A DNA stretch of 6,644 nt, taken from contig JAJZSX010000136.1 of the NCBI GenBank assembly GCA_021849435.1, positions 1 to 6,644 of the forward strand, written 5' to 3'. The DNA is from Actinomycetes bacterium (GTDB lineage: Bacteria; Actinomycetota; Acidimicrobiia; Acidimicrobiales; RAAP-2). The notes beneath the pieces are model-generated. The model ran no database searches. It worked only from the letters and a program-made list of their open reading frames with translations, and was not told the DNA's origin. A program made the position numbers and the translations under genes. Position 1 is the stretch's first letter, and each line of letters opens with the position of its first letter. Positions 1 through 6,561 of this stretch are shown here, in pieces.

Positions 1-18
1 TAGGTGGGTCAGGAGTGC

Positions 19-1935
19 TTACGCGTACGGGGCCGAGTACGCCCGATCGTCGGCTAGCCCAGTCAGCGCCTCGTAGATGACGCTGCGGCGAAGGTACTTC
101 CCGTTCTCGACTTGCAGGAACGGCGCGAAGTAGGCGGCGTCCTGTCTGCTGTCGGAGAACGCCAGGAGCTTTCTTTCCCCGCCGGGTGCGCTACTGCCGG
201 GAGCCGGAGGAATTGACGCGTAGAGGCTCGACGCCAGCACCGCGCTCAACGAGTCGACACCCGGTACCGCCCGGGCGATGGGGCCAAACCCTGTCCCCGC
301 GTACCCGCAGTGCAGACAGTGACCGTTGGTAGAACCGTTCGAGACCTTGCGAACAAAGACATCGACGAGTGAAGAACTTCCGCACTCACAGATGGCAGTT
401 GGGCCCGACACCTTCAGGCACTGGGTACATACCGACTTAGGGCTGTGCTCAACCTCGGCTTCGCCGTAGGAGTCGTCGCGTTCGGCGCTGTCTTCCCCGG
501 GAGACCAGGAAGCGATCCCCGGCGGATCGAGTGGCGTTCGCGTCATTCCGAGGAGCAACAGTGTCGGCGACTCGTCGTAGGGACCGACCAGCTCGAGTCG
601 TCCGCCTCGCTCCCTTCCACGTAGGTACTCAGCGCCACAACTGCGGCACGCCGCTAGCTCCATCAGACGACTCTCTACTCCGATTTTGCGGCATTCCACA
701 CAGCTTCTGCCTGGCTGTAACGTGATCCGCGGTTTGTCGATCCCGTCTGGGTGCGATGGACTGAGACACACGAAGGCGCCGGCGGGGCTTCGGACGATCT
801 GGTGGTAGCGCACTGGTAGGGAGGCTGGATCCTGGCGGAGTTGCTCCCTGAGGCCCGCCCACGCAGGATCGTCAAGGTTCAGCGCCAAGTTCTGACCCAA
901 CTGGGTCAGTGCCGCCGTCTGGAGAGTTGAGCTACCGGGGTCGATAACCATGGGGACGTGGGTCGGCGTGATGACACCTGCGGCGTCGAAGGGTTCGTCA
1001 AAGAGCTCGGTCGCGTACTTGGCGACGGCGGGGGCGCTCGCTGGCCCGTCGCCGAGGGTCGCCGACGCAGCGAAGCACTGAAGTCGCCCGCGCACGCCTA
1101 CCGTTCGCTGGCGCAGGCGCCGCAGAAGGAAGGCCATTTCGGTACCACGAGCGCCGTCGTAGCTGTGGACCTCGTCGAGGACGATCCACTGCAGTTCCTC
1201 CGAGAAGAGACGACTTGATTTTGGGAGTAGGAGGAGTCGCTCGAGCATCGCGTAGTTGGTGAGAAGGAGGTGAGGTGGTGTCTCGTCCATGACGTCGCGA
1301 CTGATCAATTCGTTAGCCGGACGAACGGTGTTTCGCCCGTTGCGTTCGAGCCAGTCCTTCTCGGCGTCAGCCTGCCGGTGCTCCGTGGCACCGATGTACC
1401 TGCCGAACGTGATCTCCGGTGGGAGATGGCGAAACATCTCACGGATCCGCTTCATCTGATCGTTCGCCAACGCGTTCATTGGATACAGGAGAATGGCTCT
1501 GACGTTGGTCGTCAATCGTCCAGCGTCGTGTTCCTTGAGCAGACCGTTAACGATCGGAAGCAGAAAGGCCTCGGTCTTACCTGAGCCTGTTCCGGTGGCA
1601 ATGACGACATTGCGCACGTCATTGATGGCCGTGCGTACCGCCCGTTCTTGGTGGTCGTAGAGCGACGGATGGACTTCGCCCGCGTTGACGAGATCACGGA
1701 ACGGGGACGCGAGCGTTCCCTCCGTTACTAGGTCGTTGATGCGGGCCCCTTGCGTGTACGTGCGGCGGGGTTCAAGGAGCAAGCTCGAAGTGGCTTGGGT
1801 CGCATTCGCATTGCGCAATGCTGCGGCGTAGGCCGTAGCCACTTCGTTTCGACGGGGCGAAAACGAAGACCCGAGGAAATTGCTGTACGCCGCGGTGACT
1901 GCATCAGCCGCTCTCACTGGATTGAATTCGCTCAC
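19..1935 (-). CDS. DruE-like DEAD/DEAH-box superfamily 2 helicase, C-terminally truncated
   Basis: This encodes a cytoplasmic ATP-dependent nucleic-acid helicase/translocase of 638 residues. Visible motifs are HQ at 95-96, Walker A ATGTGSGKTE at 113-122, motif Ia LLYPMNALANDQ at 149-160, TNYAMLE at 226-232, the Walker B box DEVH at 254-257 and SATL at 291-294. A cysteine-rich insertion follows (C412, C415, C430, C433, C503, C506, C516, C518, C540, C543), probably zinc-binding. The second RecA lobe opens with FSDSRQDAA at 593-601. The protein then stops at a TAA (19-21), so motifs V and VI and any C-terminal DUF1998 region are absent. Related Druantia DruE-type helicases are usually well over 1,000 residues. 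The start is GTG, with AAGGAG nine bases upstream and a GTGA overlap with the preceding gene, so the two are cotranslated. The helicase family is certain; the Druantia assignment is inference from motif style and the large partner gene. DISARM-type or other DUF1998 helicases remain possible. Confidence 0.88.
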   Translation of the reverse strand: MSEFNPVRAADAVTAAYSNFLGSSFSPRRNEVATAYAAALRNANATQATSSLLLEPRRTYTQGARINDLVTEGTLASPFRDLVNAGEVHPSLYDHQERAVRTAINDVRNVVIATGTGSGKTEAFLLPIVNGLLKEHDAGRLTTNVRAILLYPMNALANDQMKRIREMFRHLPPEITFGRYIGATEHRQADAEKDWLERNGRNTVRPANELISRDVMDETPPHLLLTNYAMLERLLLLPKSSRLFSEELQWIVLDEVHSYDGARGTEMAFLLRRLRQRTVGVRGRLQCFAASATLGDGPASAPAVAKYATELFDEPFDAAGVITPTHVPMVIDPGSSTLQTAALTQLGQNLALNLDDPAWAGLREQLRQDPASLPVRYHQIVRSPAGAFVCLSPSHPDGIDKPRITLQPGRSCVECRKIGVESRLMELAACRSCGAEYLRGRERGGRLELVGPYDESPTLLLLGMTRTPLDPPGIASWSPGEDSAERDDSYGEAEVEHSPKSVCTQCLKVSGPTAICECGSSSLVDVFVRKVSNGSTNGHCLHCGYAGTGFGPIARAVPGVDSLSAVLASSLYASIPPAPGSSAPGGERKLLAFSDSRQDAAYFAPFLQVENGKYLRRSVIYEALTGLADDRAYSAPYA

Positions 1936-3986
1936 AGACCTCGACTCCTTCTTCTCAGACTCTCCGTCAAGAGTCGGTCACGCTCCCTGCATTCGCTGGA
2001 CTCGGCTTCACGGTTCGCGTTTCGAGCTGCTCGCATCTCGTCTTCCGTGTAGCCGGCTTCACTCGCGACATCCCGCAGTGACACTGACTTCCACTGGACC
2101 TTCTTCGCCATCGCCGCGAAACGCATGAGTACTATGTCAACGCCACACAGGCGCGCTCGAATTTCGACTGTTTCGTGAACGTTGGTTCGGGCCAATCCGT
2201 GGACACTTCGTAGGTCGTAGTAGTGCGATGATGACGTGCCACTGAGTCCCTGATTCGCAGGGACCAAGCTCTGCACTGGACGACCACCCGCCATCACGGT
2301 CACGTTTGGTGACGTGGCTTCACCGTGATAGACGCGCAGGCCTTCGATCTTTGGTAAGTCAGCGTGCTCTCGTAGCAGTGTGGTCCATTCTGGGGATTCG
2401 ATTTGTCGACGATGCACCGCCCAGCTCAACGAGGGCACTTCAATCGTTAGGTCGTACGTTTGACCCGTAGAGTCCGATACCACGAGGGCGTGATCACCGT
2501 TGTGAACGAGTTCAATGGTCTCGGGGCCGCTCCAACCGATCGGAAGAGTGAGCTCGGCGTGTGTCGGACGACCTGGTAGGAGTGTGGTGGACGTCGTCGT
2601 CAATCGTGCGCCCCGCATCACGAGTCCTTCAATTTCGTAGGAGTCCCCAAGTCGTTCTCCCTTGATCGAGAGCGACACGATCGGTCCATGATCCTTGTCA
2701 ACGACGGAATCCCCGGACAGCCGTTGCGAGGCGATGCCGGCAGCGTTATCGATGATCAGGGCGCGATCGGCTAACAATCTCGGTACCTCGGAATAGACCG
2801 GCTGCGAGCCCGCGAAACGCAAACGCGGTACGAACACCTCTTCGACGCTGATGTCGGATCGTGACGGGACGAGCGCTACGCGCGCTCCGTCGCTGCTGCA
2901 CACCTCGTAATCGATGCCGGCCACCACGTACGCCGTATGCGTGCCCCAATCTCCCCTCAGGCGTCCCAGGTCAGCGTACGGATCCGGTTTCAGATGAAGA
3001 CCGTGATTAACCACCAACATGCCGCCCATTTTGGGTAGAACTCCAGACTTGATGTAGCGGCCCAAATTAGAAAAGACGAGTACGGGTAAACCCGTGGGGA
3101 GCAGAGTAATCGGATCGCCCCCGCCGAGCTGTACAACGACCGGCGGAATTGGAGCGGGCTGTTCGCAACCCTGTCCAACCTCCGAAACGGTTGTCCCCTT
3201 GAGCGACCACTGAGCATCGGGTACTGGGGGAAGAAACACTTCGAGCGTCGGGTAGTCGAGAGCGTCGAGATGAATTCGTGGACTCGATGCGGGTGACCCC
3301 TTCAATCCCACGGAAATCGAATCGGTGCTATCAGTAACGGTCGCGATGTGGGAGGGCAACAGTTCACTGGCCGTACTGGGGATCCTCAACGCCTTCATCA
3401 TTCGGTCCAGGAGGTCATCGGCCTCCTCGGGCGCGTACTCAAGCAGGTACCTGACTGACACCGCTGAGGTACTGGTCGACTCGAGTAGGTGATTACGCAG
3501 GTCGCCAGCGTCCCAGCCGTTTCGGGCGGCCATCCGAACCTTCTTGAAGAGATCGGGTATGGCGAACGGCGGAAGCAGCGCATGAATTCTTGCGGCCTGC
3601 ACGTATCGGTTGCTGTTGATGAGGGCGGCCTGAAAGTCGTTTAGCCGCAGACATTGGAGCGCCGTGACGTACTCGGGACCGAGCTTGCCCTGTTGCACCC
3701 AGTCCGGTAGTCCGGTCCAAAAGGCGTGTGCTTCTGGCTGCTGTGCGTGCTGTGTCAGCCAAATCGCGAGGGCCGCTGGGAAGTACCTGAAGGTCTTCGC
3801 TTTCTGCGCATTCTCCCCGACTCGCTCAATCACCTCGCTGGCCCACTCACCAAGGGACTTACCGTCTCGGTTCTCACTGACGAGGTCCAACTGCCCGATG
3901 AGGTGTACGCGACTCACGGCCGGCTGCAGAATATCGTGTTCGATTTGATTCGGATTCACAAGATGAACCACCCGGGGTTTGCTCAA
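1932..3986 (-). CDS. Uncharacterised 684-aa protein, partner of the DruE-like helicase (possibly DruH-like)
   Basis: I do not recognise a named domain. Residues about 45-200 look mostly helical and contain an aromatic-rich stretch at 67-92 (RYFPAALAIWL, then AFWTGL). Residues about 230-630 look beta-rich, with many short Val/Leu/Ile strands separated by Gly/Pro/Asp turns. The last 50 residues are a charged, probably helical tail (DVASEAGYTEDEMRAARNAN and onward). There is no signal peptide, membrane segment or obvious catalytic motif. The gene ends in TGA overlapping the helicase GTG by four bases, so the products probably act together. A large protein of unknown function directly upstream of a big DUF1998-type helicase matches the two-gene layout of Druantia type III (DruH-DruE); this is inference from gene order, not from a sequence match. 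The start is TTG at 3986-3984 without a Shine-Dalgarno. An in-frame TAA lies two codons upstream, so no longer start exists. GTG codons 6, 10 or 24 are alternatives. Confidence 0.85.
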   Translation of the reverse strand: MSKPRVVHLVNPNQIEHDILQPAVSRVHLIGQLDLVSENRDGKSLGEWASEVIERVGENAQKAKTFRYFPAALAIWLTQHAQQPEAHAFWTGLPDWVQQGKLGPEYVTALQCLRLNDFQAALINSNRYVQAARIHALLPPFAIPDLFKKVRMAARNGWDAGDLRNHLLESTSTSAVSVRYLLEYAPEEADDLLDRMMKALRIPSTASELLPSHIATVTDSTDSISVGLKGSPASSPRIHLDALDYPTLEVFLPPVPDAQWSLKGTTVSEVGQGCEQPAPIPPVVVQLGGGDPITLLPTGLPVLVFSNLGRYIKSGVLPKMGGMLVVNHGLHLKPDPYADLGRLRGDWGTHTAYVVAGIDYEVCSSDGARVALVPSRSDISVEEVFVPRLRFAGSQPVYSEVPRLLADRALIIDNAAGIASQRLSGDSVVDKDHGPIVSLSIKGERLGDSYEIEGLVMRGARLTTTSTTLLPGRPTHAELTLPIGWSGPETIELVHNGDHALVVSDSTGQTYDLTIEVPSLSWAVHRRQIESPEWTTLLREHADLPKIEGLRVYHGEATSPNVTVMAGGRPVQSLVPANQGLSGTSSSHYYDLRSVHGLARTNVHETVEIRARLCGVDIVLMRFAAMAKKVQWKSVSLRDVASEAGYTEDEMRAARNANREAESSECRERDRLLTESLRRRSRGL
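1945..1950 (-). promoter_or_regulatory. Ribosome binding site of the helicase gene
   Basis: Read on the minus strand this is AAGGAG, nine bases before the GTG at 1935-1933. It lies within the last codons of the upstream gene. It supports the GTG start and the GTGA-type translational coupling. Confidence 0.7.
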
Positions 3987-4042
3987 TGATTACATTGTTT
4001 AGCGGCCGGGTGTGACTTCGTACCTACCCGACGCTTCATCAT
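3983..4042 (-). CDS. Possible 19-codon leader peptide overlapping the operon's first gene
   Basis: On the minus strand ATGATG opens a short frame encoding MMKRRVGTKSHPAAKQCNH. Its TGA stop overlaps the TTG start of the 684-aa gene in the sequence TTGA. This mirrors the GTGA junction further down the operon and could supply ribosomes to a TTG start that has no Shine-Dalgarno of its own. Against it, no clear ribosome binding site precedes the ATG pair and a 19-codon frame can arise by chance. It could instead be the remnant of a longer N-terminus. Confidence 0.2.
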   Translation of the reverse strand: MMKRRVGTKSHPAAKQCNH

Positions 4043-4496
4043 CGGAACTCAGGTCTTCATCTCTCGACTGTCGGTTGACGGTTGGGATCACATCCACTAC
4101 GCACTGACCAACGGTTCTGCTTAGGAGCGTTTGACCAGAAGGTGACATCCTGAACGTGTCCGCACGGTGCTACCCCTAACTTGATCTTGGACGCGAGGAC
4201 CGCCCGGGGGATCGAGACTTACCGGGTGCGGCCACCAATCTCACGGGACTACTCACGGACCAGCGGATCCAGACGATGCTCAGCGGTGCGCCGGTGACGC
4301 TTCATAGAGGTAGTTCCCAGCGATATCTCGCGCGTAAGTCAGACGTACGCCAACCGCGCCGTACAGACGCGCAGTACTGCTCGACAGCGGTGTGCTCAGG
4401 ACTACGTAGCGGACGCTCCTGTTAGCGACGTCATATTCTCAGAAAACCGGGGGAAAGCGGTGGTGGCGAGTGCGCAGATCGGGCTAGGTGGGCACG
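3987..4496. other. Intergenic region of about 500 bp without a convincing gene
   Basis: This stretch lies between the divergent defence operon (minus) and the integrase region (plus) and should hold promoters for both. No good sigma70-type pair is evident; TATTCT at 4434-4439 is a weak plus-strand -10 candidate with no matching -35. Apart from the mini-ORF at 3983-4042, only short unanchored frames exist. One plus-strand frame ending at the TAG at 4122-4124 reads protein-like (FIIGTQVFISRLSVDGWDHI, 4036-4095) but has no start. Another is open from about 4181 to a TAG near 4423 and includes LLTDQRIQTMLSGAPVTL. Codon third positions there are mixed rather than GC-rich, so decayed remnants or chance are likelier than an active gene. 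Confidence 0.5.
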
Positions 4497-4793
4497 GTGC
4501 GCGCCATGACCCAACGCTCGGGGGTTATCCCCCAGAGTGGTGGCTCCCTGGTGGAGCTGCCCGGCCGGTCAGCCCTCACGAGGGCCAATCCGGTGAAAGA
4601 CCACGTCAGTACTGCTTCGAAGAAGGTGACGAGGCGCTCGTCATCTGGCCCGCATCTCCGCTCGACCACTTTCGTGACGGTCGACGCCTCGAACCTCAAC
4701 GAGGCCGCTCGCGCCCTAGGGGAACTTCTCGTTCGAGCACTCGCCACAGCCCATCGGGGCGTCGGGTGCGACGATGTCAGAGGAATTGGTTAA
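4497..4793 (+). CDS. Doubtful small ORF upstream of the integrase
   Basis: This is an open frame of 98 codons with fairly GC-rich third positions. It may start at GTG 4497, with AGGTGGG four bases upstream at 4486-4492; GTG 4488 and ATG 4506 are alternatives. The first two thirds are Ser/Thr/Arg-rich and look disordered. The last third has a plausible amphipathic helix (NLNEAARALGELLVRALA). It resembles no family I know. If real, it ends 40 bases before the likely integrase start at 4834 and could be cotranscribed with it, for example as a small accessory factor. An antisense frame (4747 to 4484) shares the same codon third positions, so base composition cannot tell the two strands apart. Confidence 0.3.
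   Translation: MRAMTQRSGVIPQSGGSLVELPGRSALTRANPVKDHVSTASKKVTRRSSSGPHLRSTTFVTVDASNLNEAARALGELLVRALATAHRGVGCDDVRGIG
4517..4537. repeat. Short GC-rich hairpin
   Basis: CTCGGGGG (4517-4524) and CCCCCaGAG (4529-4537) form an eight-pair stem with one bulged A and a TTAT loop. It lies within the doubtful small ORF. No U-run follows, so it is not a typical terminator. It could be an operator or an RNA structure upstream of the integrase, or chance. Confidence 0.4.
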
Positions 4794-4821
4794 ACAGTTC
4801 CAAGGTTCAGCAACGCTGGCG

Positions 4822-4828
4822 AAAGGGG
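4822..4828 (+). promoter_or_regulatory. Ribosome binding site deciding the integrase start
   Basis: AAAGGGG stands five bases before the ATG at 4834-4836, a good Shine-Dalgarno match and spacing. The upstream in-frame ATG at 4774 has only diffuse G-rich sequence before it. This favours a 575-residue integrase with the catalytic serine at residue 26, in the usual range for the family. Confidence 0.6.
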
Positions 4829-4833
4829 TGTCG

Positions 4834-6561
4834 ATGTCCACAAGCAGTAGGCGGCGACTCGCACGAGACGACGGCAGAGTACTTCGCGTCGCGACGTACC
4901 GGCGCATCTCGACCAACGAGGTCAACCAACCACACTCCCTCGAGTCCCAGGAGCGGAGCCTGAAAGACTACATCGCGGTGCACCAGGAACTGGTGTTCGC
5001 CTGTGACTACGCGGACCAGCAGACGGGGACCAACAATCACCGCCCGGGTCTCGAGGCGATGCTCAACGACGCCACCACCGGCAAGTTCGACGTCGTGCTC
5101 TTCTATCGACTCGACCGATTGGCGCGGTCGGTCTACGGGTTCATGGACATCACGAATCGTCTGGAGCAGGCGAACGTGGCGGTGCGCTCGGCGACCGAGC
5201 CCTTCGAGACGATGACGCCCGCGGGCAAGCTGATGGCGCAAATGCTCGCGTCCTTCGCGGAGTTCGAGCACAGCATCCTCATCGACCGCATCCTCGAGGC
5301 CTACGAAACCAAGGCAATGAAGGGGGAATGGCTAGGGGGCCGCGCTCCGTACGGATACGCGAACGACAAGGTGAACAAGTCGCTGGTCGTTCTGGCCGAG
5401 GAGGCGGTGGTCGTTTGTCGAGTGTTCTCCACCTACCAGACGGGTAAGGGGGCCAAGACCATCGCCGAAGAACTGAACGGCGCCGGCATCACACATCGCG
5501 GTGGGAAGAAGTGGTACCCGGAAGCCGTCTTGCGCCTCTTAGAGGGGGCCGTATACGCCGGCTACATCGCGCACGGTGAAGACCGGTATCAGGGTCTGCA
5601 CGAGGCCATCGTGAGTCCCGGGGATTTCGCCGCGGTAGCGGCGATTCGGGCGACACGCAACAGCCGCGAACGGGCCACGCGACCAGCGATGGGTCTAACC
5701 GACTACATCCTCACCGGAGTCACGAAGTGCGGGGAGTGCGGCGGGAGCATGGTCGGAAGTGGAGCGCACGGACAAGGAGGCTCTTATCGGTACTACACGT
5801 GCAGCCTCCAGACCAAGCGGGCCGAGTCGGAGCGTTGTCGCAACGAGCGGGTGGCTGCGGACGAGCTCGAAGCGATGGTTACCCAGGCGGTCTTGAACGC
5901 GTACCAGGACTCTGAGCTCTTCGAGATGGCCGTGTCGATGGCGGCCGCCGACGCGCCGCATCAGACGGCGGACCTGGATGAGCAGGCGAGCAGTATGCGC
6001 TTGGCTATCGCCAAGTCCGAAACCGCCATAGAGCGCTACTTCGAGGCGTTCGAAGAGGGAACACTCGACGTCGCAGGGATGAAGAAGCGAGTCGAGTCCC
6101 TGGAAGCCCGTCTCGCAGCACAGCGGGCAGAGCTCACGCGATTGCTCGAGGAGTCCGCGGAGCTGAGTATGGGTGGGGGTAGCCTCGTGGACCTCTCCGC
6201 TGCGCTCTCCGAAGTGACGCAGGCTCTGTCCGCGAAGGACGGATACTACGAGAAGAAGCGCATCCTCGGGGCTCTCGTGGACTCGGTAACGGTGAGCCGG
6301 GGGCGCAACATTGACGTCGTCCTGCGAGTGCCGACGGTCGATTCACGGGGGCCCGGACAGGTGCTGCCTGGCGGGCGGTCGCGGCGGGTGGCGACGCACT
6401 CCAAACGTAGACAATCCGACGCGGAGTCCTCGGAGGAGGGCTACGGCGATCCAGGCGACACCTTGGTACGCCTGGATTCGCCGCTGACGTGGACCCCAGT
6501 TCGTACAGGGTCACAAATGGTGGAGGTGCTGGGAATCGAACCCAGGTCCGTCGGCTTCTAA
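4834..6561 (+). CDS. Large serine recombinase (site-specific integrase)
   Basis: This enzyme cuts and rejoins DNA at attachment sites through a serine-DNA intermediate and would integrate and excise the island. Numbering from the possible upstream ATG at 4774 (595 aa), the resolvase domain spans about 37-180. It has the signature TYRRIS with catalytic S46, the arginine motif YRLDRLARS at 111-119, and the long helix of TPAGKLMAQMLASFAEFEHS at 148-167. The Recombinase domain follows (GGRAPYGY at 188-195, to about 300). Next is a zinc ribbon (C319, C322, C343, C355), a coiled coil at about 403-465, and the usual C-terminal strand region LVDSVTV near 501-507. From M21 (4834) the protein is 575 aa and S46 becomes S26. 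The last 70 residues are Gly/Ser/Arg-rich and unlike the family. The final 14 (MVEVLGIEPRSVGF) and the TAA are encoded antisense to the ssrA 3' end. The gene looks intact; its direction toward ssrA marks ssrA as the integration target. Confidence 0.95.
   Translation: MSTSSRRRLARDDGRVLRVATYRRISTNEVNQPHSLESQERSLKDYIAVHQELVFACDYADQQTGTNNHRPGLEAMLNDATTGKFDVVLFYRLDRLARSVYGFMDITNRLEQANVAVRSATEPFETMTPAGKLMAQMLASFAEFEHSILIDRILEAYETKAMKGEWLGGRAPYGYANDKVNKSLVVLAEEAVVVCRVFSTYQTGKGAKTIAEELNGAGITHRGGKKWYPEAVLRLLEGAVYAGYIAHGEDRYQGLHEAIVSPGDFAAVAAIRATRNSRERATRPAMGLTDYILTGVTKCGECGGSMVGSGAHGQGGSYRYYTCSLQTKRAESERCRNERVAADELEAMVTQAVLNAYQDSELFEMAVSMAAADAPHQTADLDEQASSMRLAIAKSETAIERYFEAFEEGTLDVAGMKKRVESLEARLAAQRAELTRLLEESAELSMGGGSLVDLSAALSEVTQALSAKDGYYEKKRILGALVDSVTVSRGRNIDVVLRVPTVDSRGPGQVLPGGRSRRVATHSKRRQSDAESSEEGYGDPGDTLVRLDSPLTWTPVRTGSQMVEVLGIEPRSVGF
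6445..6482. repeat. Strong inverted repeat next to ssrA (candidate ssrA terminator or att-arm dyad)
   Basis: The arms GGCGATCCAGGCG (6445-6457) and CGCCTGGATTCGCC (6469-6482) are complementary except for one extra T. The 11-base loop contains ACC-TT-GGT. It begins about 36 bases downstream of the mature tmRNA 3' end on the minus strand and lies inside the integrase coding tail. It could terminate ssrA transcription although no U-run follows, could act on both converging transcripts, or could be part of an integrase binding site, since serine-integrase sites are often inverted repeats around a dinucleotide core. Confidence 0.7.
6489..6514. repeat. Imperfect inverted repeat between hairpin and ssrA end
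   Basis: GTGgACCC (6489-6496) pairs with GGGTCAC (6508-6514) with one bulged G, around an 11-base loop CAGTTCGTACA. It sits directly beside the tmRNA CCA end, where an attachment-site arm would be expected. It is short enough to be chance. Confidence 0.35.
6490..6560. other. Inferred island attachment site (att) at the ssrA 3' end
   Basis: An integrase gene abuts and overlaps the 3' end of ssrA, and tmRNA 3' ends are well-known island insertion sites. The full T-arm and CCA are kept, so the tmRNA is restored after insertion. The exact crossover cannot be placed because no second copy of the ssrA end lies in this window; the partner site should be off the left side. Confidence 0.5.

Noticed and set aside
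19..3986. DISARM or another named methylation-linked defence system
   Set aside because: No methyltransferase, phospholipase D gene or separate DUF1998 gene is visible here. It cannot be excluded because the operon continues beyond the left edge.
4322..4375. GCGCGT and ACGCGC inverted repeat and repeated GTAC motifs in the intergenic region
   Set aside because: The arms are only six bases with a long spacer, as expected by chance in GC-rich DNA. There are no regularly spaced repeats that would suggest a CRISPR array or iterons.
4549..4561. TGGTGGAGCTGCC, resembling the antisense 3' end of a tmRNA, as a possible second att copy
   Set aside because: The match stops after about 13 bases with no T-arm sequence following, and it differs from the tmRNA end in this window. 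Probably chance.
4484..4747. Antisense 87-codon frame upstream of the integrase
   Set aside because: It shares codon third positions with the plus-strand small frame, has no good ribosome binding site and resembles no family. I kept only the plus-strand frame, with low confidence.
4460..4963. 167-codon plus-strand open frame preceded by GGGGGAAAG
   Set aside because: The product is rich in Arg, Ser, Pro and Gly, and it overlaps the integrase catalytic domain in another frame. It looks like a GC-rich shadow frame.
4807..5271. Long minus-strand open frame of 154 codons inside the integrase gene
   Set aside because: The plus frame has full serine recombinase motifs across this stretch. The antisense product is Arg/His/Val-rich without recognisable domains.
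6518..6550. Ordinary tRNA gene instead of tmRNA
   Set aside because: No anticodon arm or D-arm lies at tRNA distance upstream. Instead there is a pseudoknot and a segment matching the tmRNA 3' region, so ssrA is the better call.
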